DNA of 64,000 nt from DASVTU01 sp036387415. GTDB taxonomy: Bacteria; Acidobacteriota; Blastocatellia; Pyrinomonadales; Pyrinomonadaceae. The translations under genes were made by a program, and so were the position numbers. Within the stretch, counting starts at the first letter, position 1, and the number at the start of each line of letters is the position of its first letter. The notes under the pieces are model-generated. The model did no database searches. It was given only the letters and a program-made list of their open reading frames with translations, and was not told where the DNA came from. Shown here one piece after another: positions 32,989 to 42,120 of the stretch. The stretch spans positions 868,001 through 932,000 of the forward strand of contig DASVTU010000039.1 in the NCBI GenBank assembly GCA_036387415.1, given 5' to 3'.

Positions 32989-33671
32989 GCCAACGTACTT
33001 TTCAAGCGATGCTCGGTCGCATGGTGGTCGATTTAGAATTTCGTCGGTGCGTGCGTGAGCAAGGCGACGCGGCGCTCGACGCAGATTTGACGCCGCTCGA
33101 ACGAGAGCGTCTGCTCGCCGCCGCCGCCGACCGTGGCATGGATGCGACGCGCATGGTGCACAAAGATTTTCGTCTGAGCAAGCTCTACTACATGCTGCCG
33201 CTCACACGTTTCCTGCTCGGCTCCGAGCGTCTGTCGCGAGAAGTCAGCGCCTTCTGGTCGCGGAATCTCCCCGTCAGCCACTATTTCATCCAGGAGTCGA
33301 TAGACTTCTGCGAACACCTTCAAAGACGCCTCCTCTCCGGCGGTCTCCGCGTCAAATATCTCCGAGAAATCGTCGCCTACGAACGCGCCGAACTCGAACT
33401 CAAACTCCCGCGCCCCGGCAACGACGCACCTCCGCCGCCTCAACTCGTCCACTTCCGCTATGACCCTACCATCCTCTTCACACAGCTCACACAACGCCGA
33501 CGCCCACGCGCCGTCCCACGCCTCGACTGCGCCCTACGCGCCACGCTCAACCCCGACGACGGCCAAATCCAATGGCAACTCCACGAAGGCCACCCCGATG
33601 CCAAAGCTAAGGCACCCTCCAAAGCAGCACCCCGCACGCGAAAAGCGAAAGCCCTCCGCGCGCATCGTTAA
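32985..33671 (+). CDS. MNIO partner protein (MbnC/DUF2063-like)
   Basis: 228 residues starting at GTG 32985, which overlaps the MNIO stop in GTGA, a sign of translational coupling. Seen: SQRTFQAMLGRMVVDLEFRRCV at the start, an alpha-helical domain LSKLYYMLPLTRFLLGSERLSREVSAFW, then SIDFCEHLQRRL and LREIVAYERAELELKLP, a pattern like the helical/RRE-like partners that accompany DUF692 enzymes. A C-terminal beta-like region with LVHFRYDPTILFTQL and a Lys/Ala/Arg tail follow. Expected role is holding or presenting the precursor peptide; this is by position and resemblance only. A longer frame open from 32790 overlaps the MNIO gene and is rejected. Confidence 0.75.
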   Translation: MSQRTFQAMLGRMVVDLEFRRCVREQGDAALDADLTPLERERLLAAAADRGMDATRMVHKDFRLSKLYYMLPLTRFLLGSERLSREVSAFWSRNLPVSHYFIQESIDFCEHLQRRLLSGGLRVKYLREIVAYERAELELKLPRPGNDAPPPPQLVHFRYDPTILFTQLTQRRRPRAVPRLDCALRATLNPDDGQIQWQLHEGHPDAKAKAPSKAAPRTRKAKALRAHR

Positions 33672-33689
33672 AGTCGGATTAAAAATTCG

Positions 33690-34646
33690 TTATGGCTGGC
33701 GGTAGATTTCGCGTCCGTCACCGCTTAGTTCGAGGGCGAGTTTGCCTTCGGAGTGTGCGAGGTCGAGGTGTGCGACCGATTCGGAAACGGCGAGAAAGCG
33801 ATGCACGTCGTCGGTGCCGGGGAAGAGTTCGCGCGAGATGTCCCATGCGGTCGCGCCTGTTTTGGGGATTAAGCGAACGACTTCCGCCTGTCGTTCACGG
33901 ATGGCTCGCAGGTAGCGGTTAAAGAGTTCTTCGTAGTCGGTCACGGGGTCGCCGTGACCGCCGTGGACGAGCGTGGGCGCGAAGGTGCGTAGACGCGCGA
34001 GGCTGACGAGGTATTCGGCGAGCGAATGGAAGCGTTTGGAGGGGTCAACGGGGTCGGGCGAGAGAACGGGGTTGGGCGTGATGCGCTTCAAGACGCAATC
34101 GCCCGCGATGATTGTGCGGTCGGCTTCGCGTATGAAGGAGCAGGAGCCGGGCGTGTGACCCGGCGTGTGGACGACGCGCAAGGAGCCGTTGGCAAACTCA
34201 ATCTCTGCATCATCCATCAACTCGCCGTGTTGTCCGTCTTCTAGCGCATCGGCATACTGACGCACGCCCTCGTATATTTTCCTCATCCCTTCGATTTCAT
34301 CCGGCGGCACGCCCGCGCGTTCCAGCAACGCACGGTGTTCTTCGTACTCAAGCCTTCCGGCGCGATGCCCCGTCTCCCAACCGTGCACCAGCACTTCCGC
34401 ATCCTTTGCTTCGTCGCGCAGCGAACGCGCGAGGCCGCAGTGGTCTTCGTGAGCGTGCGTCAGGACGATGCGACGAATGTCTTGCACGCGCACGCGCGCA
34501 CGTCGCAAGCCTTCCTTCAGTGCTTCCAACCCCTCCTTCGTCTTCGGCCCCGTATCAATCAGCGTTACGGGGTCTTCCGCGATGAGATAGACGTTGACCG
34601 GCCCGACGTAGAAGGGCGTGGGGAGCGAAATCGGAATGATTTTCAT
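33690..34646 (-). CDS. Metallo-beta-lactamase-fold hydrolase
   Basis: 318 residues. Seen: NVYLIAEDPVTLIDTGPKTKEG, the metal motif THAHEDHCGLARSL, VVHTPGHTPGSCSFI with a third metal His, and AGDCVLKRITPNPVL. HGGHGDPV supplies the last His. Resembles glyoxalase-II-like or lactonase-like members with a C-terminal helical domain. Substrate unknown. Convergent with the MNIO operon, 19 nt between stops. Independent of the beta-oxidation genes upstream, from which a period-7 element separates it. Confidence 0.85.
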   Translation of the reverse strand: MKIIPISLPTPFYVGPVNVYLIAEDPVTLIDTGPKTKEGLEALKEGLRRARVRVQDIRRIVLTHAHEDHCGLARSLRDEAKDAEVLVHGWETGHRAGRLEYEEHRALLERAGVPPDEIEGMRKIYEGVRQYADALEDGQHGELMDDAEIEFANGSLRVVHTPGHTPGSCSFIREADRTIIAGDCVLKRITPNPVLSPDPVDPSKRFHSLAEYLVSLARLRTFAPTLVHGGHGDPVTDYEELFNRYLRAIRERQAEVVRLIPKTGATAWDISRELFPGTDDVHRFLAVSESVAHLDLAHSEGKLALELSGDGREIYRQP

Positions 34647-34648
34647 AA

Positions 34649-34739
34649 TGGAAAGAGGTTAGAGGTTAGAGGCTTAGAGGTCAGTAAAAGCGTTTTGTCT
34701 TAACTAACCTCTGACCTCTAGCCTCTAACCTCTGTTTTA
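34649..34739. repeat. Period-7 inverted repeat element (GAGGTTA family)
   Basis: Left arm 34649-34689 GAGGTTA GAGGTTA GAGGCTTA GAGGTCA; right arm 34699-34739 has CCTCTGA, CCTCTAG, CCTCTAA, CCTCTG in 7-nt steps. Arms match over about 35 nt with few mismatches. The right arm ends on the acyl-CoA dehydrogenase stop. Confidence 0.85.
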
Positions 34740-36524
34740 GTACGTGTACTTATTCGCCTTAATCATCACGTCGGCGATGGCTTGACGTGCGGCGACGGTG
34801 TTCATGGGCGTGTTTTTGGTGAAGCGTCTGAGCGCGGCGAGGAGTGTGCGGAGTTCGTCGCCTTCGGCCATCGCGGCGAGTGTGTTTTTGGCGTGCGCTT
34901 CGATGCGTTCGATAGCGTCGTTGCAGAAGACGCGCGTCATGTCGAGATAGCGCGCGGCTGCTTCCTCGCCTTGCGCGGCGATGAGTTTCTGCGTGCGGAG
35001 CACGGCGGATTCCATCGCGTAGGTATCCATGATGATGTCGGCGATGCCCATCAGGATTTCCTGTTGGTCGGCGAGTTTCGCCATGTACTTCTGCGCGGCG
35101 GTGCCGAGCGCCATCAAGGCAATCTTCTTGGCGTTGCGGACGAGACGCTGTTCGTTGGCGAGCACGCTTTCGTCTTCGTCGAGGCCGGACATCGAAGGCG
35201 TCAGCACTTCGTCCATCAACTTCTGCGCGGCGGGCAGGAGCGCGAGTTTGCCGCCCATCGCGCGACGCATCAACATGCCGGGGATGAGCATGCGATTGAT
35301 TTCGTTGGTTCCCTCGAAGATACGATTGATGCGTGAATCGCGGTAGGCGCGCTCCGCGGGATAGTCTGCGGAGTAACCATAGCCGCCGTAGATTTGCACC
35401 ATCTCGTCGGCGACGAAATCGCAGTACTCCGACAGAGCGACTTTGATGATGGAACACTCCGCCGCGTACTCCTCAATCGCACGGAGTTTCGATTCGGGGT
35501 CGCTTGAGTCGGCGGTGGCATTGATGGCCGACTCGATGAGTCCGAGCGTGCGATAGGTCATCGCTTCGCCAATCCATGTGCGCGTCGCCATCTCTGCGAG
35601 TTTGGCCTTGATGGCACCGAAGGACGAGATTGACTTGCCGAACTGCTGACGCTCGTTGGCGTAGCGGACGGCTTCGTGAATCATCAACTTCATACCGCCG
35701 TTGCACATCGCGCCGAGTTTGAAACGACCGATGTTGAGAATGTTGAAGGCAATCTTGTGTCCCTTGCCGACTTCACCGAGGACGTTTTCGACAGGCGTCC
35801 TTGCATCTGAAAGAATCAGCGCCGTCGTGCTCGAACCCTTGATGCCCATCTTGTGTTCGTCTGCGCCATTGGTCAAACCCTCCTGCCGCTCGACGATGAA
35901 GCCTGTGAACTTGTCGCCGTCCACTTTGGCGAAGACGATGAAGACATCCGCGAAGCCGCCGTTGGTAATCCACATCTTCTCGCCGTTGAGGACGTAGTGT
36001 GTGCCGTCTTCGGAGAGGCGCGCGGTGGCTTTGGCGGCGAGCGCGTCGGAACCCGAACCGGCTTCTGTCAAAGCGTAAGCGGTGATGAGTTCGCCCGACG
36101 CAATCCGCGACAGGTATTTTTGCTTCGCCGCTTCGGTGCCGTAATAGAGAATCGGCAGGAGACCGATGCCGCTCTGCGCGCCGAGCGTGGTGGCAAACGA
36201 GGCGGAGCGTCCGATGTTTTCTCCGACGAGTGCGCCGCTCGTCTGGTCTAATCCGAGTCCGCCGTATTCTTCGGGAACGTTAGCGCCGATTAACCCCAAC
36301 TCGGCGGCCTTCTGGACGAGTTCGCGCAGGAGTTTCCAATCGTGCTTCTCCAACTCGTCGATGCGCGGGCTGACTTCCGTGTCGATGAACTGCCGCGTCG
36401 TCTCGGCAATCATGCGATGCTCTTCCGTGAAGTCTTCCGGCGTAAAAACCTCTTCCGGCGTCCGTTCCTCAATCAGAAAACTTCCGCCCGTCACAATCTT
36501 TTTTTCTTCGACTACGGCTGACAT
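34737..36524 (-). CDS. Acyl-CoA dehydrogenase family protein, long form
   Basis: First oxidation step of fatty-acid beta-oxidation (FAD-dependent). Seen from the ATG at 36524: FTEEHRMIAETTRQFIDTEV, IGANVPEEYGGLGLDQ, AYALTEAGSGSDALAAKATA (FAD/substrate site), WITNGGFADVFIVFAKV, QIYGGYGYSADYPAERAYRDSRINRIFEGTNEINRM, with the catalytic Glu in the FEGTNE stretch, and a C-terminal extension of about 150 residues like very-long-chain types. 595 residues. The start is the ATG with AAGGAAC upstream; a TTG at 36548 is rejected. Last gene of the fad-type set. Confidence 0.94.
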   Translation of the reverse strand: MSAVVEEKKIVTGGSFLIEERTPEEVFTPEDFTEEHRMIAETTRQFIDTEVSPRIDELEKHDWKLLRELVQKAAELGLIGANVPEEYGGLGLDQTSGALVGENIGRSASFATTLGAQSGIGLLPILYYGTEAAKQKYLSRIASGELITAYALTEAGSGSDALAAKATARLSEDGTHYVLNGEKMWITNGGFADVFIVFAKVDGDKFTGFIVERQEGLTNGADEHKMGIKGSSTTALILSDARTPVENVLGEVGKGHKIAFNILNIGRFKLGAMCNGGMKLMIHEAVRYANERQQFGKSISSFGAIKAKLAEMATRTWIGEAMTYRTLGLIESAINATADSSDPESKLRAIEEYAAECSIIKVALSEYCDFVADEMVQIYGGYGYSADYPAERAYRDSRINRIFEGTNEINRMLIPGMLMRRAMGGKLALLPAAQKLMDEVLTPSMSGLDEDESVLANEQRLVRNAKKIALMALGTAAQKYMAKLADQQEILMGIADIIMDTYAMESAVLRTQKLIAAQGEEAAARYLDMTRVFCNDAIERIEAHAKNTLAAMAEGDELRTLLAALRRFTKNTPMNTVAARQAIADVMIKANKYTY

Positions 36525-36557
36525 AACGGCTCGTTCCTTTCTCGTCAAATAGGTTAT

Positions 36558-36628
36558 CAGTGAGCAGTAAAGGGTGAGCGGTAAGCAGATAAAAACTTTC
36601 TGACTGCTTACCGCTCACTGCTTACGGC

Positions 36629-36631
<3 letters not shown>
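36558..36631. repeat. Period-7 inverted repeat element (AGCAGTA family)
   Basis: Left arm 36558-36590 GTGAGCAGTAAAGGGTGAGC with a following GGTAAGCAG; right arm 36602-36631 GACTGCTTACCGCTCACTGC with following TTACGG. Located between thiolase and acyl-CoA dehydrogenase genes; covers the thiolase stop. Confidence 0.8.
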
Positions 36632-37807
<1,176 letters not shown>

Positions 37808-37923
37808 CTTCTTTACCTCTTCCTGCTTGCTACGAATGACAAACTATCAATGACAGACTCGATTTCGTCTTCAACTATTAAGATTCGAGTTTCAGTTGAA
37901 AAGTTTGATTTTGAGACTCGAAA

Positions 37924-40332
37924 CTAATTCCTGAGCGGCTTGCCCGTCTTGAGCATGTGTGCGATGCGTTCCTGCGTCTGTCGCTGACCGCAGAGCGAGA
38001 GAAACGCCTCGCGCTCCAAATCGAGTAGATACTGTTCGGAGACCTGCGTCGGGTGGTTCAAATCGCCGCCCGTCATGATGCGCGCCAGTTTTTCGCCAAT
38101 CAGCGCGTCGTAATCGGAGATGAAGCCGCCGCGTTTCATTTGATGAATGCCGAGCCTCAAGGTGGCGAGCGACGGAAGACCGAGCGCGCGGATGTCTGTG
38201 CGCGGCTGCGGCTCGACGTAGCCCGTCGCCGCGAGCGAGAGCACTTCCTGTTTCGCGTCGGCAATCAGACGGTCGGCGTTCATCGAAACGGAATCGTCTT
38301 CGCCGAGGAATCCATACACCCGCGCCTCCTCCGCCGACGTGGCGACTTTGGCGAGCGCGATAGTCTCGAACGCGCGTTTGACGAACGGAAACGGGTCGGC
38401 ATCCTCCATCCCACGCGGAATCGAATCCAACGCACGCACAACCATCTCCTTCGTGCCGCCGCCCGCCGGAATCAGCCCCACGCCGCCTTCGACCAGACCG
38501 ATATACGTTTCCGCCGAGGCGCGTACGCGGTCGGCGTGGAGAGTCATTTCGCAACCGCCGCCGAGCGTCATCTGAAACGGCGCGACCACTACTGGCTTCG
38601 GCGAATAGCGCAGGCTCATCGTCGCCTGCTGAAAGGCGCGCACCATCAGGTCAATCTCGTCCCAGTTCTCCTCCTGCGCTTCCAACAGCAGCAGCATCAG
38701 ATTCGCGCCCACCGAAAAATTCACACCCTGATTGCCGACGACGAGTCCGACGAAATTCTTCTCCACCTCCGCGTGCGCCTGCTTCAACATCTGAAGCGTG
38801 TCGCCGCCGATGCTGTTCATCTTGGAATGAAACTCAAGACACGCCACGCCGTCGCCCAAATCGACGAGCGACGCGCCCGCGTTTCGCTTGACGACGCCCG
38901 TCCGCTCTTTGACGGACTTCAGAATCGTCACGCCCGGCGGTTGCACGACCGCGACGTATTGCCCCGACGCGAAATCAAAATACGACTGCTGCCCCGCCTC
39001 GTTTTTGTAGAAAGAGACAGCGCCCGCGTCGAGCATTTTCTGCACATTTTCGGGGACTTTCGCGCCTTCTTCGCGCATCCGCGCCACAGACTTTTCGACG
39101 CCGATGGCATCCCACACTTCAAAAATTCCGAGTTCCCAATTGAAGCCCCAACGCATCGCGCGGTCAACTTCGACAACCGTATCGGCCACTTCGGGAATCC
39201 TATTCGCCGCATAACGAAGGGTGCGCGAAATCGTCTTCCACAGAAACGCGCCCGCGCGGTCTTTGCTCCATACGAGAGCCTTGATGCGCTCGCGCGTGTC
39301 TTCGATGTTCTTCGCCATGTCGAGCGCAGGCAGTTTCACTTTCTCCGCCGGACGATATTCGAGCGATGCGTGGTCGAGCGTCCAAATCTCCTGCTTTTCG
39401 CCCGCGCCCTGCTTCTTGTAAAAACCCGCTTTCGTCTTGTTGCCCAGAAGCCCCTGCCCCACCATCTGCTTCAAAAATTCCGGCGCAACGAAAACTTCGC
39501 GTTCCTCATCCTCGCTCACTGCATCGTAGAGATTCTGCGCGACGTGCAAGAACACGTCGAGGCCAACGAGGTCGAACGTGCGAAACGTCGCCGTCTTCGG
39601 ACGACCCACCGCCTGACCCGTCAACTTGTCCACCTCGGCAATCGAATAGCCGTCTTCGAGCATCGTCTGAATCGTCGCCATCGCGCCAAACGTGCCGATG
39701 CGATTGGCGATAAAATTCGGGCGGTCTTTCGCCACCACGACGCCCTTGCCGAGTCGCTGGTCGAGAAACCCGTACAACGCGCACGACACTTCCGGCTTAG
39801 TCCATTCCGTGCGAATCAGTTCGACGAGATGCAAATAACGCGGCGGGTTGAAAAAGTGTACGCCGAGAAAATGCGCGCGAAAATCTTCCGAACGTCCTTC
39901 GGCAAGCTGTCGAATCGGGATGCCGCTGGTGTTCGAGGCGACCACCGCGCCCGGACGCCGATGCTGCTCCACACGCTCGTACAGGCTTCTCTTTATCTCT
40001 AGATTTTCGACCACCGCCTCGACAATCAAATCGCAATCCTTCAACTTCTCAAGGTCGTCGTCGAAGTTGCCGACCGTCACCAATCCCGCCAGTTCCGACG
40101 TGAAAAACGCCGCGGGTTTGGCCTTCTTGGCCGCATCGAATCCGGCCTGCGCGATGCGGTTCCGCACCTTCGGAGATTCGAGCGTCAAACCTTTGGCCTG
40201 TTCTTCCGGCGACGGTTCGCGCGGCACGATGTCGAGCAACAAAACGGGGATACGTGCGTTGGCGAGATGCGCGGCAATCTGCGCGCCCATCGTGCCCGCG
40301 CCGAGCACCGCGGCTTTTTCAATCCGAAACAT
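37924..40332 (-). CDS. 3-hydroxyacyl-CoA dehydrogenase / enoyl-CoA hydratase fusion (FadN type)
   Basis: Two steps of beta-oxidation. Seen: N-terminal Rossmann VLGAGTMGAQIAAHLANA with NAD-binding GxGxxG, NTSGIPIRQLAEG, HFFNPPRYLHLVELI, ANRIGTFGAMATIQTMLEDGY, then a C-terminal crotonase domain with GDGVACLEFHSKMNSIGG and ALGGGCEMTLHADRVRA plus GGVGLIPAGGGTKEM. The dehydrogenase-first order is the FadN (Bacillus) type, not the FadB (E. coli) order. 802 residues from the ATG at 40332; an upstream ATG (40428) would read through the operator. Weak ribosome binding site GGAAAGG. Leads the fad-type set. Confidence 0.93.
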   Translation of the reverse strand: MFRIEKAAVLGAGTMGAQIAAHLANARIPVLLLDIVPREPSPEEQAKGLTLESPKVRNRIAQAGFDAAKKAKPAAFFTSELAGLVTVGNFDDDLEKLKDCDLIVEAVVENLEIKRSLYERVEQHRRPGAVVASNTSGIPIRQLAEGRSEDFRAHFLGVHFFNPPRYLHLVELIRTEWTKPEVSCALYGFLDQRLGKGVVVAKDRPNFIANRIGTFGAMATIQTMLEDGYSIAEVDKLTGQAVGRPKTATFRTFDLVGLDVFLHVAQNLYDAVSEDEEREVFVAPEFLKQMVGQGLLGNKTKAGFYKKQGAGEKQEIWTLDHASLEYRPAEKVKLPALDMAKNIEDTRERIKALVWSKDRAGAFLWKTISRTLRYAANRIPEVADTVVEVDRAMRWGFNWELGIFEVWDAIGVEKSVARMREEGAKVPENVQKMLDAGAVSFYKNEAGQQSYFDFASGQYVAVVQPPGVTILKSVKERTGVVKRNAGASLVDLGDGVACLEFHSKMNSIGGDTLQMLKQAHAEVEKNFVGLVVGNQGVNFSVGANLMLLLLEAQEENWDEIDLMVRAFQQATMSLRYSPKPVVVAPFQMTLGGGCEMTLHADRVRASAETYIGLVEGGVGLIPAGGGTKEMVVRALDSIPRGMEDADPFPFVKRAFETIALAKVATSAEEARVYGFLGEDDSVSMNADRLIADAKQEVLSLAATGYVEPQPRTDIRALGLPSLATLRLGIHQMKRGGFISDYDALIGEKLARIMTGGDLNHPTQVSEQYLLDLEREAFLSLCGQRQTQERIAHMLKTGKPLRN

Positions 40333-40384
40333 ATCAGGAGGAGCCTTTCCGAGAAATTCTAACGAGGAACCAAACGCTATCATA

Positions 40385-40404
40385 CTGAATGAGTATTCAT
40401 TCAG
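40385..40404 (-). promoter_or_regulatory. FadR-like TetR-family operator palindrome
   Basis: Perfect 8-bp inverted repeat CTGAATGA, spacer GTAT, TCATTCAG, 53 nt upstream of the beta-oxidation ATG. It matches the known consensus for Bacillus FadR/YsiA-type repressors (TGAATGA-x-TA-x-TCATTCA). Predicts a TetR-type repressor released by acyl-CoA; the repressor gene is not in this window. Confidence 0.65.
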
Positions 40405-40442
40405 CAAGCCCAATTGCGCGTCCTTCAAGGTTCAATCAAAGG

Positions 40443-41165
40443 TTAGAAATTGGTCAGGATGTCTTCGGGGGCGAAGCCCATCTCTTGGAGGCGGTCGCGG
40501 GTCTGTTCAATCATCAGGCGTGAGCCGCAGATGAGTGCAATGGGGTTCGAGAGGTTTGGCAATACGTTGTCAAGGAGCGATTGGACGTAGCCGGTCGAAC
40601 CCGACCACTCGTAGCCGTCGGGTTTGGAGATGACCTGCCGAATATCGACGCCCGCCGCTTTCCATGCATCAACTTCGTCCGTGTAACAGAAATCGTCGGG
40701 CGTGCGTGCGCCGTAGAGGACGACGATTTGGCTGAAGTGGTCGTCAGGTTGTTTGAGCGCGTGACGTAGAGCCGAGCGCAGGGGGGCGACGCCCGTGCCC
40801 ATCGCGACGAAAACGAGGTCTTTGCCCTTGTGTTTGTCGAGCGCGAAGCCGTGCCCGACGATGCCGACCAGTTCGACGCGCTCGCCTTCGTTCATGTCGT
40901 AAATCAGACGGCCTGAGCCAACCGCGTTCCGCTTGATGAGAAATTCCAATTCCTCATCGTCGGGCGCGCTGGCGAAGGCAAAGTAGGAGGGGTCTTCTCC
41001 GGCGACCTTGAGCATAGCGACCTGTCCGGGCACAAACGAGAGACGTGCGTCGTGTGTGTCTTGTGCGTCTGCGGCTTCGGGCATCATGTCGAAGGCGCGT
41101 ATGTCGCGCGCCTCTTTGTGAATGCGTTTGATGATGAGCGAACATGGCTCGGCTGCGTTTTTCAT
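40443..41165 (-). CDS. Ferredoxin-reductase-type FAD/NAD(P)-binding protein
   Basis: 240 residues. Seen: FAD-binding beta barrel with FVPGQVAMLKVAGEDPSYFAFASAP (RxYS-like replaced by YFAFAS), RNAVGSGRLIYDMNEGERVELVGIVG, and NAD(P)-domain VFVAMGTGVAPLRSALRHAL, YGARTPDDFCYTDEV and ALICGSRLMIEQTRDRLQEMGFAPEDI. Resembles hydrogenase-gamma or flavohemoprotein-like reductase modules. Partner unknown; could pass electrons from the acyl-CoA dehydrogenase, as it is just upstream, but that is inference. Confidence 0.85.
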   Translation of the reverse strand: MKNAAEPCSLIIKRIHKEARDIRAFDMMPEAADAQDTHDARLSFVPGQVAMLKVAGEDPSYFAFASAPDDEELEFLIKRNAVGSGRLIYDMNEGERVELVGIVGHGFALDKHKGKDLVFVAMGTGVAPLRSALRHALKQPDDHFSQIVVLYGARTPDDFCYTDEVDAWKAAGVDIRQVISKPDGYEWSGSTGYVQSLLDNVLPNLSNPIALICGSRLMIEQTRDRLQEMGFAPEDILTNF

Positions 41166-41590
41166 AAACCTGCTGGCGGCGAAAATTTCTGTGAAAGTCG
41201 GATTTACGACGCGAGTTTAGCGCAGCGCAGACGGGGCGTCCAGAAGTCCGGGAAACGAGGACGAGAAACGGCGACGGGCGATGGACGTGAAGCGACCGAC
41301 GCGGCAGAAGTGCGTGAAAGCGTCGGAAAACCGTGAAGCGTCGGCGCTCGCGGCGCGGCTTTTTGCTTCGGGCATCGTGGCGCGTGCGGCGAGGGCTGTG
41401 GTAAAACTTTTGCACAAGTCGCTGACGTATCTGAGAACAAAGCTGACGGACGAGGGTTGGAGAGAGGCTTTTGCGCGAAGTGTGGCCGGGAACGAATCTG
41501 TGCGCTTCGGCGTCTTGCGGCGTTTCGCTTTCCCTGCAAACGTCGCCCAGAGAGACGCGGAGTAATTTTTAACGAAGGAAAGAAGACGAA
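41166..41590. other. Intergenic region (about 425 bp), no confident gene
   Basis: Divergent gap between the reductase and DoxX genes. A plus-strand frame at 41281-41565 (94 codons, no clear ribosome binding site, no recognisable motif) and overlapping minus frames are all weak. No period-7 element. It probably carries promoters; GC-rich throughout. Confidence 0.4.
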
Positions 41591-42037
41591 ATGTTCAGAC
41601 GTTTGGTTGAGACATGGCCGACGTGGACGACCGTGCCGTTGCGTGTGGCGTTGGGATTGATTTTCATCGCGCACGGCGCGCAGAAGGTCTTGGGCGTGTG
41701 GGAGGGGCCGGGACTCTCTAAGTTTGCCGCCAACCCCGCGCCGTTTGGCTTGCAACCGTCGTGGCTCTGGATGGGTGCGGCGGCCTTCGCGGAACTCATC
41801 GGCGGCATTCTCATTCTGCTCGGCTTCCTCACGCGGCTCGGAGCGTTCGCCATCGCGGTCATCATGCTCATCGCCATGTTCGGCGTCCACTGGTCGGGCG
41901 GCTTCTTCCTCTCGAACAAGGGCATCGAGTACACGTTGGCGTTGTTGGGGATGGCGCTCGCGCTTCTGGTTTCCGGCGGCGGTCGCGCCTCGGTCGATGA
42001 AACGTTGGTGAAGGGACACAGGTATCGAACCCGGTAA
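41591..42037 (+). CDS. DoxX-family membrane protein
   Basis: 148 residues with four hydrophobic segments: VPLRVALGLIFIAHGAQKVLG (the family's R-x-x-LG-x-F-x-x-HG motif), LWMGAAAFAELIGGILILLGFLTRLG, AFAIAVIMLIAMFGVHW, and TLALLGMALALLVSG. Members associate with thioredoxin-type redox partners or act as quinone-linked membrane proteins; function uncertain. AAGGAAAGAAGACGAA precedes the ATG. Confidence 0.88.
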   Translation: MFRRLVETWPTWTTVPLRVALGLIFIAHGAQKVLGVWEGPGLSKFAANPAPFGLQPSWLWMGAAAFAELIGGILILLGFLTRLGAFAIAVIMLIAMFGVHWSGGFFLSNKGIEYTLALLGMALALLVSGGGRASVDETLVKGHRYRTR

Positions 42038-42043
42038 ACGAAG

Positions 42044-42115
42044 GGATGAGTGATGAGTCATGAGTTAAAAAAGTTCTCCTTTAACTCATGACTCATCACT
42101 CATAGCTCATCACTG
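42044..42115. repeat. Period-7 inverted repeat element (GATGAGT family)
   Basis: Left arm 42044-42071 GATGAGT GATGAGT CATGAGT; right arm 42080-42115 ACTCATG ACTCATC ACTCATA GCTCATC AC, with a 9-nt loop. Nearly perfect pairing over 24 bp. Lies between DoxX and MFS genes. Confidence 0.9.
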
Positions 42116-42120
42116 TTTTT

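Noticed and set aside
32790..33671. Longer start for the MNIO partner
   Set aside because: Would overlap the MNIO gene by about 200 nt; the GTG in the GTGA overlap is a normal coupled start.
38053..40002. Plus-strand frame of 649 codons opposite the HAD/ECH fusion
   Set aside because: Arg/His-rich shadow product typical of antisense to GC-rich genes; no motif and no ribosome binding site.
41281..41565. Plus-strand frame of 94 codons before DoxX
   Set aside because: No ribosome binding site, no motif; compositionally like random GC-rich DNA. Left as possible but not listed.
42010..42036. tRNA T-loop-like GTATCGAACCC
   Set aside because: No cloverleaf around it; inside the end of DoxX.
41204..42061. 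Minus-strand frame of 285 codons opposite DoxX
   Set aside because: Arg/Pro/Ser-rich, no family motif; DoxX motifs are clear on the plus strand.
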